Assembly: GCA_019694455.1 (NCBI GenBank)
Contig: JAIBBY010000022.1
Span: forward strand, 1-64,000
Source of the DNA: Pirellulales bacterium
GTDB lineage: Bacteria > Planctomycetota > Planctomycetia > Pirellulales > JAEUIK01
Direction: 5' to 3'
DNA: 64,000 bases
Positions 1-8,621 of this stretch are shown here, one piece after another (position 1 is the stretch's first letter; each line of letters starts with the position of its first letter). The notes beneath the pieces were generated by a model, which had not been told where the DNA came from, did not search any database, and was given only the letters and a program-made list of their open reading frames with translations. The translations under genes and the position numbers were made by a program.

Positions 1-292
1 GATGGCGCTCGATCAGCACGGCACGCTCGGCGCCACGGCTCATGGCCTCCAGTCCCAAGGCGCCGGTGCCGGCGAACAGGTCGATCGCCTGGCGCCCCTT
101 GACGTCGCTCTGGACTAAGTTGAACACCGCCTCGCGGACGCGATCTTTCATTGGCCGGGTGCGCTCGTCGCCGCTGTATTTGAGTTTGCGGCCGCGAAAC
201 AGCCCACCAATGATCCGCAGACCGGCCAGGGGCGGTCGATCGCCGCGTCCGCCGGCAAAGCGGGGATTTTTAGGTTTTGCGCGTTTGGCCAT
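1..292 (-). CDS. rsmD: 16S rRNA (guanine-N2)-methyltransferase RsmD, 3' part outside window
   Basis: Only the first 97 residues are in the window; the gene runs off the left edge. The protein begins MAKRAKPKNPRFAGG, continues with the typical LRIIGGLFRGRKLKY segment and the SDERTRPMKDRVREAVF block, and reaches SAM-binding motif I, DLFAGTGALGLEAMSRGA. These are the landmarks of RsmD, which methylates G966 of 16S rRNA on the assembled 30S subunit. The catalytic NPPY motif would lie outside the window and is not seen. It is divergent from the cyclophilin gene, with about 140 bp between the two starts. Confidence 0.9.
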   Translation of the reverse strand, partial: MAKRAKPKNPRFAGGRGDRPPLAGLRIIGGLFRGRKLKYSGDERTRPMKDRVREAVFNLVQSDVKGRQAIDLFAGTGALGLEAMSRGAERAVLIERH

Positions 293-432
293 AGGGGTTG
301 TTGTGCGTGGGTGGTGGAAATCTCGAGGGCAGATCGCCAGTCGAACCCTGGAAGCTCGCGTGACGTTTCCTATGATAGTGGCATTCCATCGCCGACTTAC
401 GCGAAATCCAGAGCTATAAGGGAAATTCACCG

Positions 433-1671
433 ATGCGGTTCAGCCTTGGTTTGGTTTTGATGATCGTGGCAGCTTGCGGCATGTCCGCTGTGGTACGTGC
501 GCAGGAGGAAAAAGCGGCCGATCCGGCCGCGGCGGCGACAGAACCGGCCGCAGAACCGGCAGCAGTGGCCGTACCCGAGCAAAAGCCCGCGGAGGCGCCA
601 GCGGCGGCGCCGGCGACTTCGCCCGATGAAGGGACGACGCCCGAGTTTCGCGAGCAGATCCAGGCCTGGAAGGATCTGCTGAAGCAATTGCGCGAACTGC
701 AAGTGCGCTACAAAGTGGCCAAGCCGGCCGAGCGCGCCCCGATCGAAGAAGAATACAACAAGCTGATCGCGCAAGGCGAGGCGATGGCGCCGAAGCTGCT
801 CGAGGCCACGCTGGGGGCGTACAAGGCGCACCCCAACAAGAACCAAGAGGTGTCGCAGTTTTTGATCTCGCGAGTCGATTCGGACATCAAGAACGACCGC
901 TATCAGCAGGCGTTTGATGTGGCCCAGGCGCTGATCGAGAACAACTTTCCCAATCCCGCGTTGTACGAACTGGCGGGCACGGCGGCCTTTGCGCTGAACG
1001 ACTTCGACGCGGCGGAAAAGTACTTCAAACTGGCCGAAGAAAACAAGGCGCTCGGCGAGCAGGGCAAGCTGTATCAGGGGGAGATTCCCGCCTATCGCGA
1101 GATGTGGGCCAAGGAGCAAGAACTGCGCGCCGCGGAGGCCAAGGCCGACGACCTGCCGCGCGTGCTGCTGAAGACGACGCAGGGAGACATTGTGCTGGAA
1201 CTGTTCGAGAACGAAGCTCCTAACTCAGTGGCCAACTTCATCCATTTGGTGGAGAAGGGCTATTACAACAACCTGAGCTTCCATCGCGTCATCCACGGCT
1301 TCATGGCCCAAGGAGGCGATCCCAAGGGAGACGGTTCGGGCGGCCCCGGCTACACCATCGCCTGCGAGTGCTTTGAGCCGAATCACCGCAATCACTTCGC
1401 CGGCACGCTCAGCATGGCGCATGCCGGGCGCGACACGGGCGGCTCGCAGTTTTTTCTTACCTTTCGGCCGACACCGCATCTCAATCCGTCGGCCGACATG
1501 AAGAGCGGACACACCGTGTTTGGCCGCGTGATCGAGGGGTATGACAATCTGGTGAAGCTCAAGACCGCCGATCCGCAAAAGCCGGGCAAGCCAGACAAGA
1601 TTCTGGAGGCCAAGGTGCTGCGCAAGCGCGAGCACGAGTACACGCCCCAGACCAAGCCGGACGCTGCCTGA
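433..1671 (+). CDS. Secreted cyclophilin-type peptidyl-prolyl isomerase with N-terminal helical region
   Basis: The protein has 412 residues. Residues 1-23 form a signal peptide ending near VRAQ, so it is probably exported. Residues 25-68 are an Ala/Pro/Glu-rich linker. Residues 70-235 are helical and TPR-like (AGTAAFALNDFDAAEKYF). The cyclophilin domain fills about 243-400 and shows SFHRVIHGFMAQGGD (catalytic Arg near 285), GTLSMAH, GSQFFLTF and HTVFGRVIEG. The family isomerises X-Pro bonds and helps extracytoplasmic proteins fold. The Trp common in cyclosporin-sensitive eukaryotic cyclophilins is not evident here. A hairpin follows the stop codon. The specific client is unknown. Confidence 0.92.
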   Translation: MRFSLGLVLMIVAACGMSAVVRAQEEKAADPAAAATEPAAEPAAVAVPEQKPAEAPAAAPATSPDEGTTPEFREQIQAWKDLLKQLRELQVRYKVAKPAERAPIEEEYNKLIAQGEAMAPKLLEATLGAYKAHPNKNQEVSQFLISRVDSDIKNDRYQQAFDVAQALIENNFPNPALYELAGTAAFALNDFDAAEKYFKLAEENKALGEQGKLYQGEIPAYREMWAKEQELRAAEAKADDLPRVLLKTTQGDIVLELFENEAPNSVANFIHLVEKGYYNNLSFHRVIHGFMAQGGDPKGDGSGGPGYTIACECFEPNHRNHFAGTLSMAHAGRDTGGSQFFLTFRPTPHLNPSADMKSGHTVFGRVIEGYDNLVKLKTADPQKPGKPDKILEAKVLRKREHEYTPQTKPDAA

Positions 1672-1698
1672 TCGAGCGTATTTCCATTAGCTTCCCCA

Positions 1699-1735
1699 CA
1701 ACGCCGTGCGGTCGAACCTGACCGGCACGGCGTTG
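1699..1735 (+). terminator. Hairpin after the cyclophilin gene, probable terminator
   Basis: CAACGCCGTGCGGTC pairs with GACCGGCACGGCGTTG with one bulged G and a 6-nt loop. The downstream sequence is GT-rich (TTGTTGTT) rather than a pure T run, so termination would be imperfect. It lies 28 bp after the cyclophilin stop and before mnmG. Confidence 0.55.
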
Positions 1736-1790
1736 TTGTTGGATCGCGGCATTTTGAGCGATTAACCGCGCGCCGGTCCGGTATCATGCG

Positions 1791-3632
1791 GTGATGAGCA
1801 CGAGCGTTTACGATTTTGATGTGGTGGTGGTCGGCGCCGGTCATGCGGGTGTCGAGGCGGCGCTGGCGGCCGCGCGGATCGGCGCTAATACGGCGCTACT
1901 GACCACAAGCTGCGACACTGTCGGCCAGATGAGCTGCAATCCGGCCATCGGCGGCGTCGCCAAGGGGCAGATTGTCCGCGAAATCGACGCCCTAGGGGGC
2001 GCCATGGGGCGGGCCATCGACGCCACGGGCATCCAGTTCCGCATGCTCAATCGGCGCAAGGGCCCGGCCATGCACAGCCCGCGGGCGCAGGCCGACAAGC
2101 GGGCGTATCAACTCGAAATCAAGCGCATCGTCGAGGAGCAACCCCTGCTGGCGCTGCGACAAGAAACGGTTGAGGACTTGCTGGTCGAACCGTGCATTGA
2201 GGCCGCGCCGCAATGCGAGCAGCGCGTGACCGGTGTGCGGGTGCGCGGCGACGCGATCTATCGTGCCCGCGCGGTGGTCATCACAACCGGCACGTTTTTG
2301 CAGGCGGTGATGCACACCGGCGAGGCGAAGACGCCGGGGGGCCGCGCGGGGGAAGGAACGACGACCGGCATCAGCCAGGCGCTGGCGCGACTGGGCTTTG
2401 ACCTGCGGCGATTCAAGACCGGCACGCCGGCGCGACTGAATGGCCGCACCATCGACTATGACCGCACCGAGCTGCAGCCGGGCGACGACGACCCGCGGCC
2501 CTTCTCGTTTCTCAATCAGCGCGTCGAGCAAGAACAGGTTCCGTGCTGGATCACCTACACCAACGAAGCGGTTCACGAGTTGATTCGCGCCAATCTGCAT
2601 CGCGCGCCGATGTACAGCGGGCAGATTCAATCGACCGGCCCGCGCTATTGCCCTTCGATCGAAGACAAAGTGGTGCGATTCGCGGATAAGGATCGACATC
2701 AGTTGTTTCTTGAGCCGGAGGGGCGCCGCACGCAAGAGGTGTACGTCAATGGCATTTCGACCAGCCTGCCGCGCGACGTGCAGGACCAGATGTTCCGCCA
2801 GATACCTGGCTTGGAGCGGGCGCAGATCATGCGCTATGGCTACGCGGTGGAGTACGACTTCGCGCCGCCCGAGCAGTTGACGCCGACTTTGGAAACCAAG
2901 CGCGTGGCCGGTCTGTATTTTGCGGGGCAGATCAACGGCACGACCGGCTATGAAGAGGCCGCTGCCCAGGGATTGATCGCGGGCGCAAGCGCCGCGCTAG
3001 CGCTCTCGGGCGCCGATCCGTTGGTGCTGGACCGCAGCGAGGGGTACATCGGCGTATTGATCGACGACCTGGTGACCCGCGGCGTGGATGAGCCGTACCG
3101 CATGTTCACCAGTCGCGCCGAATACCGCTTGTTGCTGCGTCACGACAACGCCGACCGCCGACTGACGCCAGTTGGTCGCCGCGCGGGGTTGGTTGACGAC
3201 GAGCGCTGGCAGCGCTATTCGACCAAGCAAGCCGAGATTGCGCGAGTCGCCCAACGGCTCGAAAGCGCGCGGTTTGGCGAAACCCCGCTCGCGCGCGTGC
3301 TGCGGCGCACGGAGACGGAGTGGAGCGACCTGGCCGCGTATCTGCCGGAGTTGGCGGAAGTGACCACTGAAGTGGCGGAGCAAGTGACCAACGACCTGAA
3401 ATACTCAGGCTACGTCGCCCGCCAACAGATCGACATCGATCGTCAGAGGCGGCTGGCCGAAAAGCGAATCCCCGATAGCTTCGACTATGCGCGGGTGGTG
3501 CAGTTGCGGATCGAAGCGCGCGAGAAGCTGACGCGAGTGCGCCCGCGTACCTTGGCGCAGGCGGGGCGGATCAGCGGGATCACGCCGGCCGATTTGGCGC
3601 TGGTGATAGTACACCTAGAGGGGAGAAAATAG
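1791..3632 (+). CDS. mnmG: tRNA uridine-5-carboxymethylaminomethyl modification enzyme MnmG (GidA)
   Basis: The protein has 613 residues, close to the usual 620-630. The N-terminal FAD-binding motif is [18 protein letters not shown], followed by the highly conserved blocks [12 protein letters not shown] and [16 protein letters not shown], and later [13 protein letters not shown] and [11 protein letters not shown]. With MnmE, MnmG installs the cmnm5 group on U34 of certain tRNAs, using FAD and methylene-THF. The start is either GTG at 1791 or ATG at 1794; the ATG gives a protein one residue shorter. It stands alone, and mnmE is not in the window. Confidence 0.97.
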   Translation: MMSTSVYDFDVVVVGAGHAGVEAALAAARIGANTALLTTSCDTVGQMSCNPAIGGVAKGQIVREIDALGGAMGRAIDATGIQFRMLNRRKGPAMHSPRAQADKRAYQLEIKRIVEEQPLLALRQETVEDLLVEPCIEAAPQCEQRVTGVRVRGDAIYRARAVVITTGTFLQAVMHTGEAKTPGGRAGEGTTTGISQALARLGFDLRRFKTGTPARLNGRTIDYDRTELQPGDDDPRPFSFLNQRVEQEQVPCWITYTNEAVHELIRANLHRAPMYSGQIQSTGPRYCPSIEDKVVRFADKDRHQLFLEPEGRRTQEVYVNGISTSLPRDVQDQMFRQIPGLERAQIMRYGYAVEYDFAPPEQLTPTLETKRVAGLYFAGQINGTTGYEEAAAQGLIAGASAALALSGADPLVLDRSEGYIGVLIDDLVTRGVDEPYRMFTSRAEYRLLLRHDNADRRLTPVGRRAGLVDDERWQRYSTKQAEIARVAQRLESARFGETPLARVLRRTETEWSDLAAYLPELAEVTTEVAEQVTNDLKYSGYVARQQIDIDRQRRLAEKRIPDSFDYARVVQLRIEAREKLTRVRPRTLAQAGRISGITPADLALVIVHLEGRK

Positions 3633-3813
3633 GGGCGCGAGGGCGGTTGTGGGCAGCTTGGGCGGGGCTGATTGGAATGGTCGCCAAGCCAATTGATGCG
3701 ACTTGTTTTGCCCCATTCACCTCTCTGACGGAGGCTTCCTGTTTTTTGTCACAAAGTTTTACCAATCGACTTAATCCTATTGGTGACATGAACTTACGCG
3801 CTGAAAACCGATA

Positions 3814-3841
3814 TTGACTCAGCATTAGTCGCCGTTATAAT
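3814..3841 (+). promoter_or_regulatory. Strong sigma70-type promoter for the HTH-receiver gene
   Basis: TTGACT (3814-3819) and a perfect TATAAT (3836-3841) are separated by 16 bp. Transcription would start near 3848, giving a leader of about 220 nt before the HTH-receiver gene. The surrounding 3633-3880 is AT-richer than the rest of the window and holds no other gene that I can support. Confidence 0.75.
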
Positions 3842-3880
3842 GCCCACGGTTGGCAAATTCGGTAAACCTGGAAGGACCGG

Positions 3881-3997
3881 ATGAGCCTATCGATTGCGGA
3901 AGCCACCCCGACTGAACGGATTACGGACCTGAAGGCCGGGCTCCGAGGGTGGCAGTCGCACACGGATGATTCAGGAATCGCGACCTCCTTGCGTTAG
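3881..3997 (+). CDS. Possible 38-residue leader ORF upstream of the HTH-receiver gene
   Basis: An ATG lies 6 bp after a GGAAGG Shine-Dalgarno-like stretch and opens a 38-codon frame (MSLSIAEATPTERITDLK, ending in TSLR) closed by TAG. It lies about 33 nt after the inferred transcription start and 69 bp before the next gene. I recognise no family. There is no run of one amino acid that would suggest classical attenuation. It could be a regulatory leader peptide, a small protein, or chance. The support is its position, its ribosome site and the lack of any other explanation for a 220-nt leader. Confidence 0.4.
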   Translation: MSLSIAEATPTERITDLKAGLRGWQSHTDDSGIATSLR

Positions 3998-4066
3998 GGA
4001 GCTACCGGGATTCCCGCTCTTACGTACCTTGCCATCGGCTAGGGAGAGGGGTGGTAGGAACCAACT

Positions 4067-4651
4067 ATGAAGACGGTATTCACAACCGGCGAAGCGGCAA
4101 AAATTTGTAAGGTTAGCCAGCAAACCATCATTCGTTGCTTTGACTCTGGGCAATTGAAGGGATTCAGGGTGCCTGGAAGCCGATTCCGTCGAATCCCCCG
4201 GCATGAGCTGTACATGTTCATGCGGGACAACGGCATCCCGACCGACGCCCTGGAAAGCGGCAAGCGCAAGATTCTGGTCGTCGACGACGATCGCGAATTG
4301 GTTGAGCTAATCACCGATGTGCTCGACCGCGATGGCCGTTTTGAAGTCCGCAGTGTCAACAACGGCTTCGATGCCGGCATGATGGTCAAGGAGTATCATC
4401 CCGACCTGATCGTGCTCGACGTCATGCTGCCGGACATCAACGGCAAGGAAGTTTGCCAGCGCGTGCGCACCGACAAGACGATGGACGATGTGCGGATCAT
4501 CTGCATCTCGGGCATGGTCGAGTCGAACAAGATCGACGAGTTGCGTGCCGCGGGCGCCAACGACTTCATGCACAAACCGTTTGAGATCGACGCCCTGATG
4601 GATCGCATCTGCCAGTCGCTCGACATCGAAGCGGCGGCCACTGCGGGCTAA
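4067..4651 (+). CDS. Response regulator with N-terminal excisionase/MerR-like HTH and C-terminal receiver domain
   Basis: The protein has 194 residues. Residues 1-55 form a small winged-helix/HTH domain of the excisionase or MerR type (TTGEAAKICKVSQQTIIRCFDSGQLKGFRVPGSRFRRI). Residues 67-187 are a CheY-like receiver with acidic pair D73-D75, phosphoacceptor D118 (LIVLDVMLPD) and conserved Lys 170 (HKPFE). The order is the reverse of OmpR or NarL regulators, where the receiver comes first. The HTH probably binds DNA and the receiver is probably phosphorylated by a histidine kinase; the soluble kinase gene that starts at 4794 is an obvious candidate, though a strong terminator separates the two transcripts. 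Confidence 0.88.
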   Translation: MKTVFTTGEAAKICKVSQQTIIRCFDSGQLKGFRVPGSRFRRIPRHELYMFMRDNGIPTDALESGKRKILVVDDDRELVELITDVLDRDGRFEVRSVNNGFDAGMMVKEYHPDLIVLDVMLPDINGKEVCQRVRTDKTMDDVRIICISGMVESNKIDELRAAGANDFMHKPFEIDALMDRICQSLDIEAAATAG

Positions 4652-4709
4652 CAGCAAGCCGACGGCCCTGACGGACCGTTCGCCCATTTGCCGCACTATC
4701 GCTAAACTC

Positions 4710-4747
4710 ACAGCCGAGGCGCATTCGCCCTCGGCTGTTTTTTTTTT
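4710..4747 (+). terminator. Strong intrinsic terminator
   Basis: A perfect stem (ACAGCCGAGG paired with CCTCGGCTGT), a 9-nt loop and a run of ten T follow the HTH-receiver gene. The T run ends 46 bp before the ATG of the histidine kinase, so the kinase needs its own promoter or read-through. Confidence 0.9.
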
Positions 4748-4793
4748 GCTCTCCACCTGCCAGCGAAGTGCAACGGTTGGCGAAATTGTCCTG

Positions 4794-5957
4794 ATGCAGC
4801 GATTGCCCGGCATTCAGATCGGCGAGCGAGTCTACTATTTGCCGTGCGCTGCGCGCGCGGCGACCGCATTGGCCCAAGCGATGATCGAGCCGGGGCCAGA
4901 CGCCACCGCCATTCTGGCCGAGGCGCTGGCGAACGACGAATCGCTGGCGCTGTGGTCAGAGTGTCACGCGCGACAACACGCGAACACCACGGCCGATTTG
5001 CCGGCTTGGATTGCCGAGCGGGCCGTGGAATTGCTCTCGTCGGAACCCTTGGCAATGACCAACGACGGCGAACTGGCCAGCCGGCTAGCTGCTTTGGAAA
5101 CGCGCGAGCCGGCGGATCGCGAAGGCATTTCGCTGGCGGCGCTGGCGCGGCGATTGCGGCGGCAATTGGCGATCGAGGCTGAATTCGTGGCCGCGCTCGA
5201 ACGTGAAAAGCTCGAATCGCTGGCCGAATTCGCTGCTGGCGCCGGACATGAGATCAACAACCCCTTGGCGGTGATCTCCGGCCGCGCACAACTCTTGCTC
5301 GCGGGGGAGAAGCACCCCGACCGACGCCGCGATCTGGCCACGATCCATGCGCAAGCGCGGCGCGTGCATGAGATGATCCTGGACCTGATGCTGTTCGCGC
5401 GGCCGCCGCTGCCCGAGCTTGCAACGGTCGACCTTCGGCGCGTGGTGGAACTAGCCGCTATCGAAACGGGGCGACAGCCGGCGCCGGGCACGGCTGAGTT
5501 GAACGTCGATCTGCCACAGGCGCCGGTGCTGGCGCGGGCCGACGAGGGGCAATTGGTGGTTGCGCTACGGACGCTGGTCGACAACGCCCTGGAGTTTGCG
5601 CCGAATAGCACAATCGACATCTCTTTATGCGTGAGGCAAAGCGTTGGTGGCGCGCCGGAGGCGCTCTTTGCGGTGCGCGATCATGGCGAAGGCATATCGC
5701 CCGAGACGCGCCGGCACTTGTTCGATCCGTTTTATTCGGGGCGGTCGGCGGGGCGCGGCCTGGGCATGGGACTGGCCAAGTGCTGGCGCATTGTCGTCGG
5801 CTTGCATGGCGGGACACTGGCAGTAACGAGCGAGCCAGGACAGGGGGCGACCTTCACGATCGGGTTGCCAGCGCTTGCCGCGGCGGCCGACTCGACGCCG
5901 CCGGCGCCGCATTTTGCTACGCGGCCAAGCGCCCCGTCGCGGCACAGCGCAGATTGA
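4794..5957 (+). CDS. Soluble sensor histidine kinase
   Basis: The protein has 387 residues from ATG 4794. A longer frame from TTG at 4746 would start inside the terminator and is unlikely. There is no signal peptide or membrane segment. The N-terminal 100 residues resemble the start of an HDOD-type helical domain (LPCAARAATALA...NDESLALW), which is an inference. The HisKA helix has phosphoacceptor H152 in GHEINNPLAVISG. The HATPase domain shows the N box (LVDNALEFAP), the G1 box (VRDHGEGIS), the F box (LFDPFYSG) and the G2 box (GLGMGLA). It probably phosphorylates a separate receiver, perhaps the neighbouring HTH-receiver protein. The last 41 bp overlap tail to tail with the SNF2 helicase gene. 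Confidence 0.9.
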   Translation: MQRLPGIQIGERVYYLPCAARAATALAQAMIEPGPDATAILAEALANDESLALWSECHARQHANTTADLPAWIAERAVELLSSEPLAMTNDGELASRLAALETREPADREGISLAALARRLRRQLAIEAEFVAALEREKLESLAEFAAGAGHEINNPLAVISGRAQLLLAGEKHPDRRRDLATIHAQARRVHEMILDLMLFARPPLPELATVDLRRVVELAAIETGRQPAPGTAELNVDLPQAPVLARADEGQLVVALRTLVDNALEFAPNSTIDISLCVRQSVGGAPEALFAVRDHGEGISPETRRHLFDPFYSGRSAGRGLGMGLAKCWRIVVGLHGGTLAVTSEPGQGATFTIGLPALAAAADSTPPAPHFATRPSAPSRHSAD

Positions 5958-7698
5958 ACAGGCCGAAGATTTCGTCGCGGCTGAGCCCCAAGTCTTCTTT
6001 CACGCCCGACTCGGCGCCGGCCAGCACGAGGTCGAAGATTTCGCGCTTCTGCTCCAGCACTTCGTTGATGCGTTCTTCAATCGTGCTGGCGGCAAGAAAC
6101 CGCGTGACGGTCACGGGCGACTGCGCGCCGATGCGATGCGCGCGGTTGATCGCCTGATCTTCGATCGCGGGGTTCCACCAGCGGTCGAACACAAACACAT
6201 AGCTGGCGAACTGTAGATTGAGGCCCACCCCGCCGGCCCCGTAGCTGATGAGCAATATCGGGCGATGCTTGTCGTTGCGAAACGTCTCTAGCACGCCATC
6301 GCGCTGCGCTGAGGGCAGTTGTCCATGAAACTCCAAGGGGCGAAAGCTGGCTAGCCGCTGCGACAAGGTCTGCAGCGTGGAGACCCATTGGCTGAAGACA
6401 ATCGCCTTTTGCCCGCTGGCGACCACCTCTTCGAGGTCGGCGTAGAGCCGATCGAACTTAACGCTCTCGCCGGTGGCGGGATCGAAGTTGCAGATTTGCT
6501 TGAGCCGCAGGATCAACTCGAAGACGTGTTGAATGGTGGCGCCTTCACCCATGGCGGTCAGTCGCAGCACCCCTTCTTCTTCGGCCAGACGATATGTCTC
6601 GCGTTGGTGGGGGCCTAGTTCCAGCGCGGCGTCGCGCAGCAGCTTGGGGGGCAGGTCTTTTAGCACCTGCTCCTTTTGCCGCCGCAGCAAATAGTCGCTG
6701 GCCAGCTTGCCGAGCCGCGAGGCCTTCATGTCGCTCGACAAATAACCGGGCGAAAGAAACTCAAAAATCCCGACCAGGTCTTCCGCGCTGTTCTCGATAG
6801 GGGTGCCGGTGAGCGCCCAACTGCGGCGCCGCGGGATCGATCGCGCCGTCTCCGCCGTGGCGCTGGCGCGGTTTTTGATTCGCTGCGCTTCGTCGAGCGC
6901 CACCAGGTCGAAGGCGGGGCGCAGCGTGCGCACCAGATCGCGATCGCGCACCAGTAGCTCGTAGTTGGCGATCTTGATCGGCGCGTCGACCTCGCGCCAT
7001 TGCCAGGCGCGGCGCTCCTGATCGCCGCCAATCACGCTGATCGGTATTTCGGGCGCCCATTGCGCCAGTTCGCGCTGCCAGTTGGTGACCAGCGGCTTGG
7101 GACAGACGACCAGCACGCTGCGCACCTCGCCCGCGCGGAGCAACAGGCGCATGGCGGTGATGGCCTGCATGGTCTTGCCCAGCCCCATTTCGTCGGCCAG
7201 CAGGGCCGCCACTCGCGGGTAGAGAAACGCCACCCCTTCGAGTTGGTAGGGGAAGGGGTGCGAGGGGACCGCCAGTTGATGCCCCGCCATCCAAACTTCC
7301 AGCGGCGGCTGCAGCACGTAGTAGAGGCGGTCCTCGAGCTTGATCGCGTCGGCCGGCGCTCGCAGCCGCACATAGGCGGCGCCTGCCGGGCGCGGCGGTC
7401 GCGCAGCGGGGGGCGGCGTGGCGCTGGCGGGGGGCGGCTCGCAAGGGGCGGCGAATCGCACGCTGGTAATCGCCGGCAGGTTTGGCGGCGCCAACAAACG
7501 CAGCAGGCTGCTCACTGGCGGCGGCCCAGCGGACGCCGGCAATTGCGTCGCCACGGCGATTGCGGGCGGCGCGAATTGGGGGGTGATGGCGGTCGGCTCG
7601 ACTGGTCGCCAGTCGCCAGTCGGCAGCAACAGCGGCGCAGCGAGCGCCGGCGCCCAGCCACCGCCGATCGTAAGCAGGTCCGTTGTGGCAGGCGTCAT
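5917..7698 (-). CDS. SNF2/Swi2-family DNA-dependent ATPase (helicase-like)
   Basis: The protein has 593 residues. The first 110 are a Pro/Ala-rich, probably disordered region. The SNF2 ATPase begins near 145: Walker A ADEMGLGKT (K175), motif II LDEAQ (269-272), motif III ALTGTPIEN. The C-terminal lobe carries SQWVSTLQTL, SYGAGGVGLNLQ and motif VI AINRAHRIGA. SNF2 enzymes translocate on duplex DNA and remodel protein-DNA complexes. The accessory domain seen at the N-terminus of many bacterial SNF2 proteins (a SWIM zinc finger) is absent. The start overlaps the stop of the upstream gene (ATGA), so the two are translationally coupled. Confidence 0.93.
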   Translation of the reverse strand: MTPATTDLLTIGGGWAPALAAPLLLPTGDWRPVEPTAITPQFAPPAIAVATQLPASAGPPPVSSLLRLLAPPNLPAITSVRFAAPCEPPPASATPPPAARPPRPAGAAYVRLRAPADAIKLEDRLYYVLQPPLEVWMAGHQLAVPSHPFPYQLEGVAFLYPRVAALLADEMGLGKTMQAITAMRLLLRAGEVRSVLVVCPKPLVTNWQRELAQWAPEIPISVIGGDQERRAWQWREVDAPIKIANYELLVRDRDLVRTLRPAFDLVALDEAQRIKNRASATAETARSIPRRRSWALTGTPIENSAEDLVGIFEFLSPGYLSSDMKASRLGKLASDYLLRRQKEQVLKDLPPKLLRDAALELGPHQRETYRLAEEEGVLRLTAMGEGATIQHVFELILRLKQICNFDPATGESVKFDRLYADLEEVVASGQKAIVFSQWVSTLQTLSQRLASFRPLEFHGQLPSAQRDGVLETFRNDKHRPILLISYGAGGVGLNLQFASYVFVFDRWWNPAIEDQAINRAHRIGAQSPVTVTRFLAASTIEERINEVLEQKREIFDLVLAGAESGVKEDLGLSRDEIFGLFNLRCAATGRLAA

Positions 7699-8267
7699 CG
7701 GCCGGCTCGCTGCGCTTCGTCAATCGCTTCTTCGATGCGCGCGAACGGTTCGGCCAGGTCAAAATCGTCGGCCAGTTGGCGCAGTCGCTCGACGAGCGCC
7801 GACTCGTCGGATTGCCAGGCGGCCTTGACGCCTAATTGTTGGCGACCGATCACCACGCGATGTAGCGCGGCGCGCGGGCGCTGGGGGCCGTCGATGCGCC
7901 AAGTGGGCCCAGTCGCGGCATCGGTTGCGCCGGCCGCATCGCTGGCCAGCACCAGCGCGACTGGCGCGCGGACAAACTCGCGCACGGCCAGGGCGGCCTC
8001 GCGATTGGTGCAGATCGCGATTGGCTGCAGGCTGCTTTTTTCGATCAGCGCGCGGCCGATGTGTTCGCCGTACAAAAAGGGCTCCAACGTGGGGCCGTAC
8101 AAAATTTCTTGCGCCCGATTGGGCTTGAGCGGCGCCGTGCAATGAAACTCCAGCGGGCGGCCGGCTAAATTCAGCAGCAGATAGCCGCCGAACAGCCCGT
8201 GAGGCTCGCGCTGGATCACTGTGAGAAAACCGAGTGCCGCTGGCGACTTTGTGTCGCTCGACGTCAT
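7695..8267 (-). CDS. Uncharacterised protein coupled to the SNF2 helicase gene
   Basis: The protein has 190 residues starting MTSSDTKSPAALGF. The start was chosen because AGGGAAG lies about 7 bp upstream; the frame stays open further but has no better start. No known domain is recognised. It has a compact alpha/beta pattern (GYLLLNLAGRPLEFHCTAPLKPNRAQEILYGPTLE) and an acidic C-terminus (LADDFDLAEPFARIEEAIDEA). There is no signal peptide. The 4-bp ATGA overlap with the SNF2 gene suggests the two proteins act together. Confidence 0.75.
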   Translation of the reverse strand: MTSSDTKSPAALGFLTVIQREPHGLFGGYLLLNLAGRPLEFHCTAPLKPNRAQEILYGPTLEPFLYGEHIGRALIEKSSLQPIAICTNREAALAVREFVRAPVALVLASDAAGATDAATGPTWRIDGPQRPRAALHRVVIGRQQLGVKAAWQSDESALVERLRQLADDFDLAEPFARIEEAIDEAQRAGR

Positions 8268-8621
8268 GCAAAGCTTCCCTGCGTTGCCAGAGGCGCCTTG
8301 CGCCCCAACGGGTTCCGACGGCGCGCGAAGCGCCGCAAGTAGCATCGGGCAGACGGGTTTTCGACTTGAGCCCCCCTGCTGGGCGAGGTGATCTTGGGTC
8401 GCGTTTTCCCCGGAATGCGCAGACCACGGCGGCAGACCATGCACAATCGCTACAGTTTGCGCGTAATTGGGAGGGCGGGTTCTGTCAATGCTGCGAGAGC
8501 AAGTTGGCCGCTAGCAAGAATTTGCCGCGCGAGTTTTGGGCGCGCTACTCGACGCTCGGCGCAGCGGCTGTTTATACTCGGCACTGGCAAATTCATTCGG
8601 GCACTCGCAATCATTCCCATC
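8268..8621. other. Divergent intergenic region, 354 bp
   Basis: It separates two outward-facing genes of unknown function. On the minus strand a TTGACA (rc at 8485-8490) could be a -35 box, but no good -10 lies 16-18 bp further. On the plus strand TTTATACT near 8571 could be a -10 for the 8622 gene, without a clear -35. No RNA gene or repeat was recognised. Confidence 0.5.

Noticed and set aside
427-1119. A long minus-strand frame opposite the cyclophilin gene
   Set aside because: It is Arg- and Leu-rich with no domain and only mirrors the codon bias of the real gene. Many similar frames in this GC-rich window were dropped for the same reason.
4746-4793. A longer histidine kinase starting at TTG 4746
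   Set aside because: That start lies in the T run of the terminator; the ATG at 4794 fits better.
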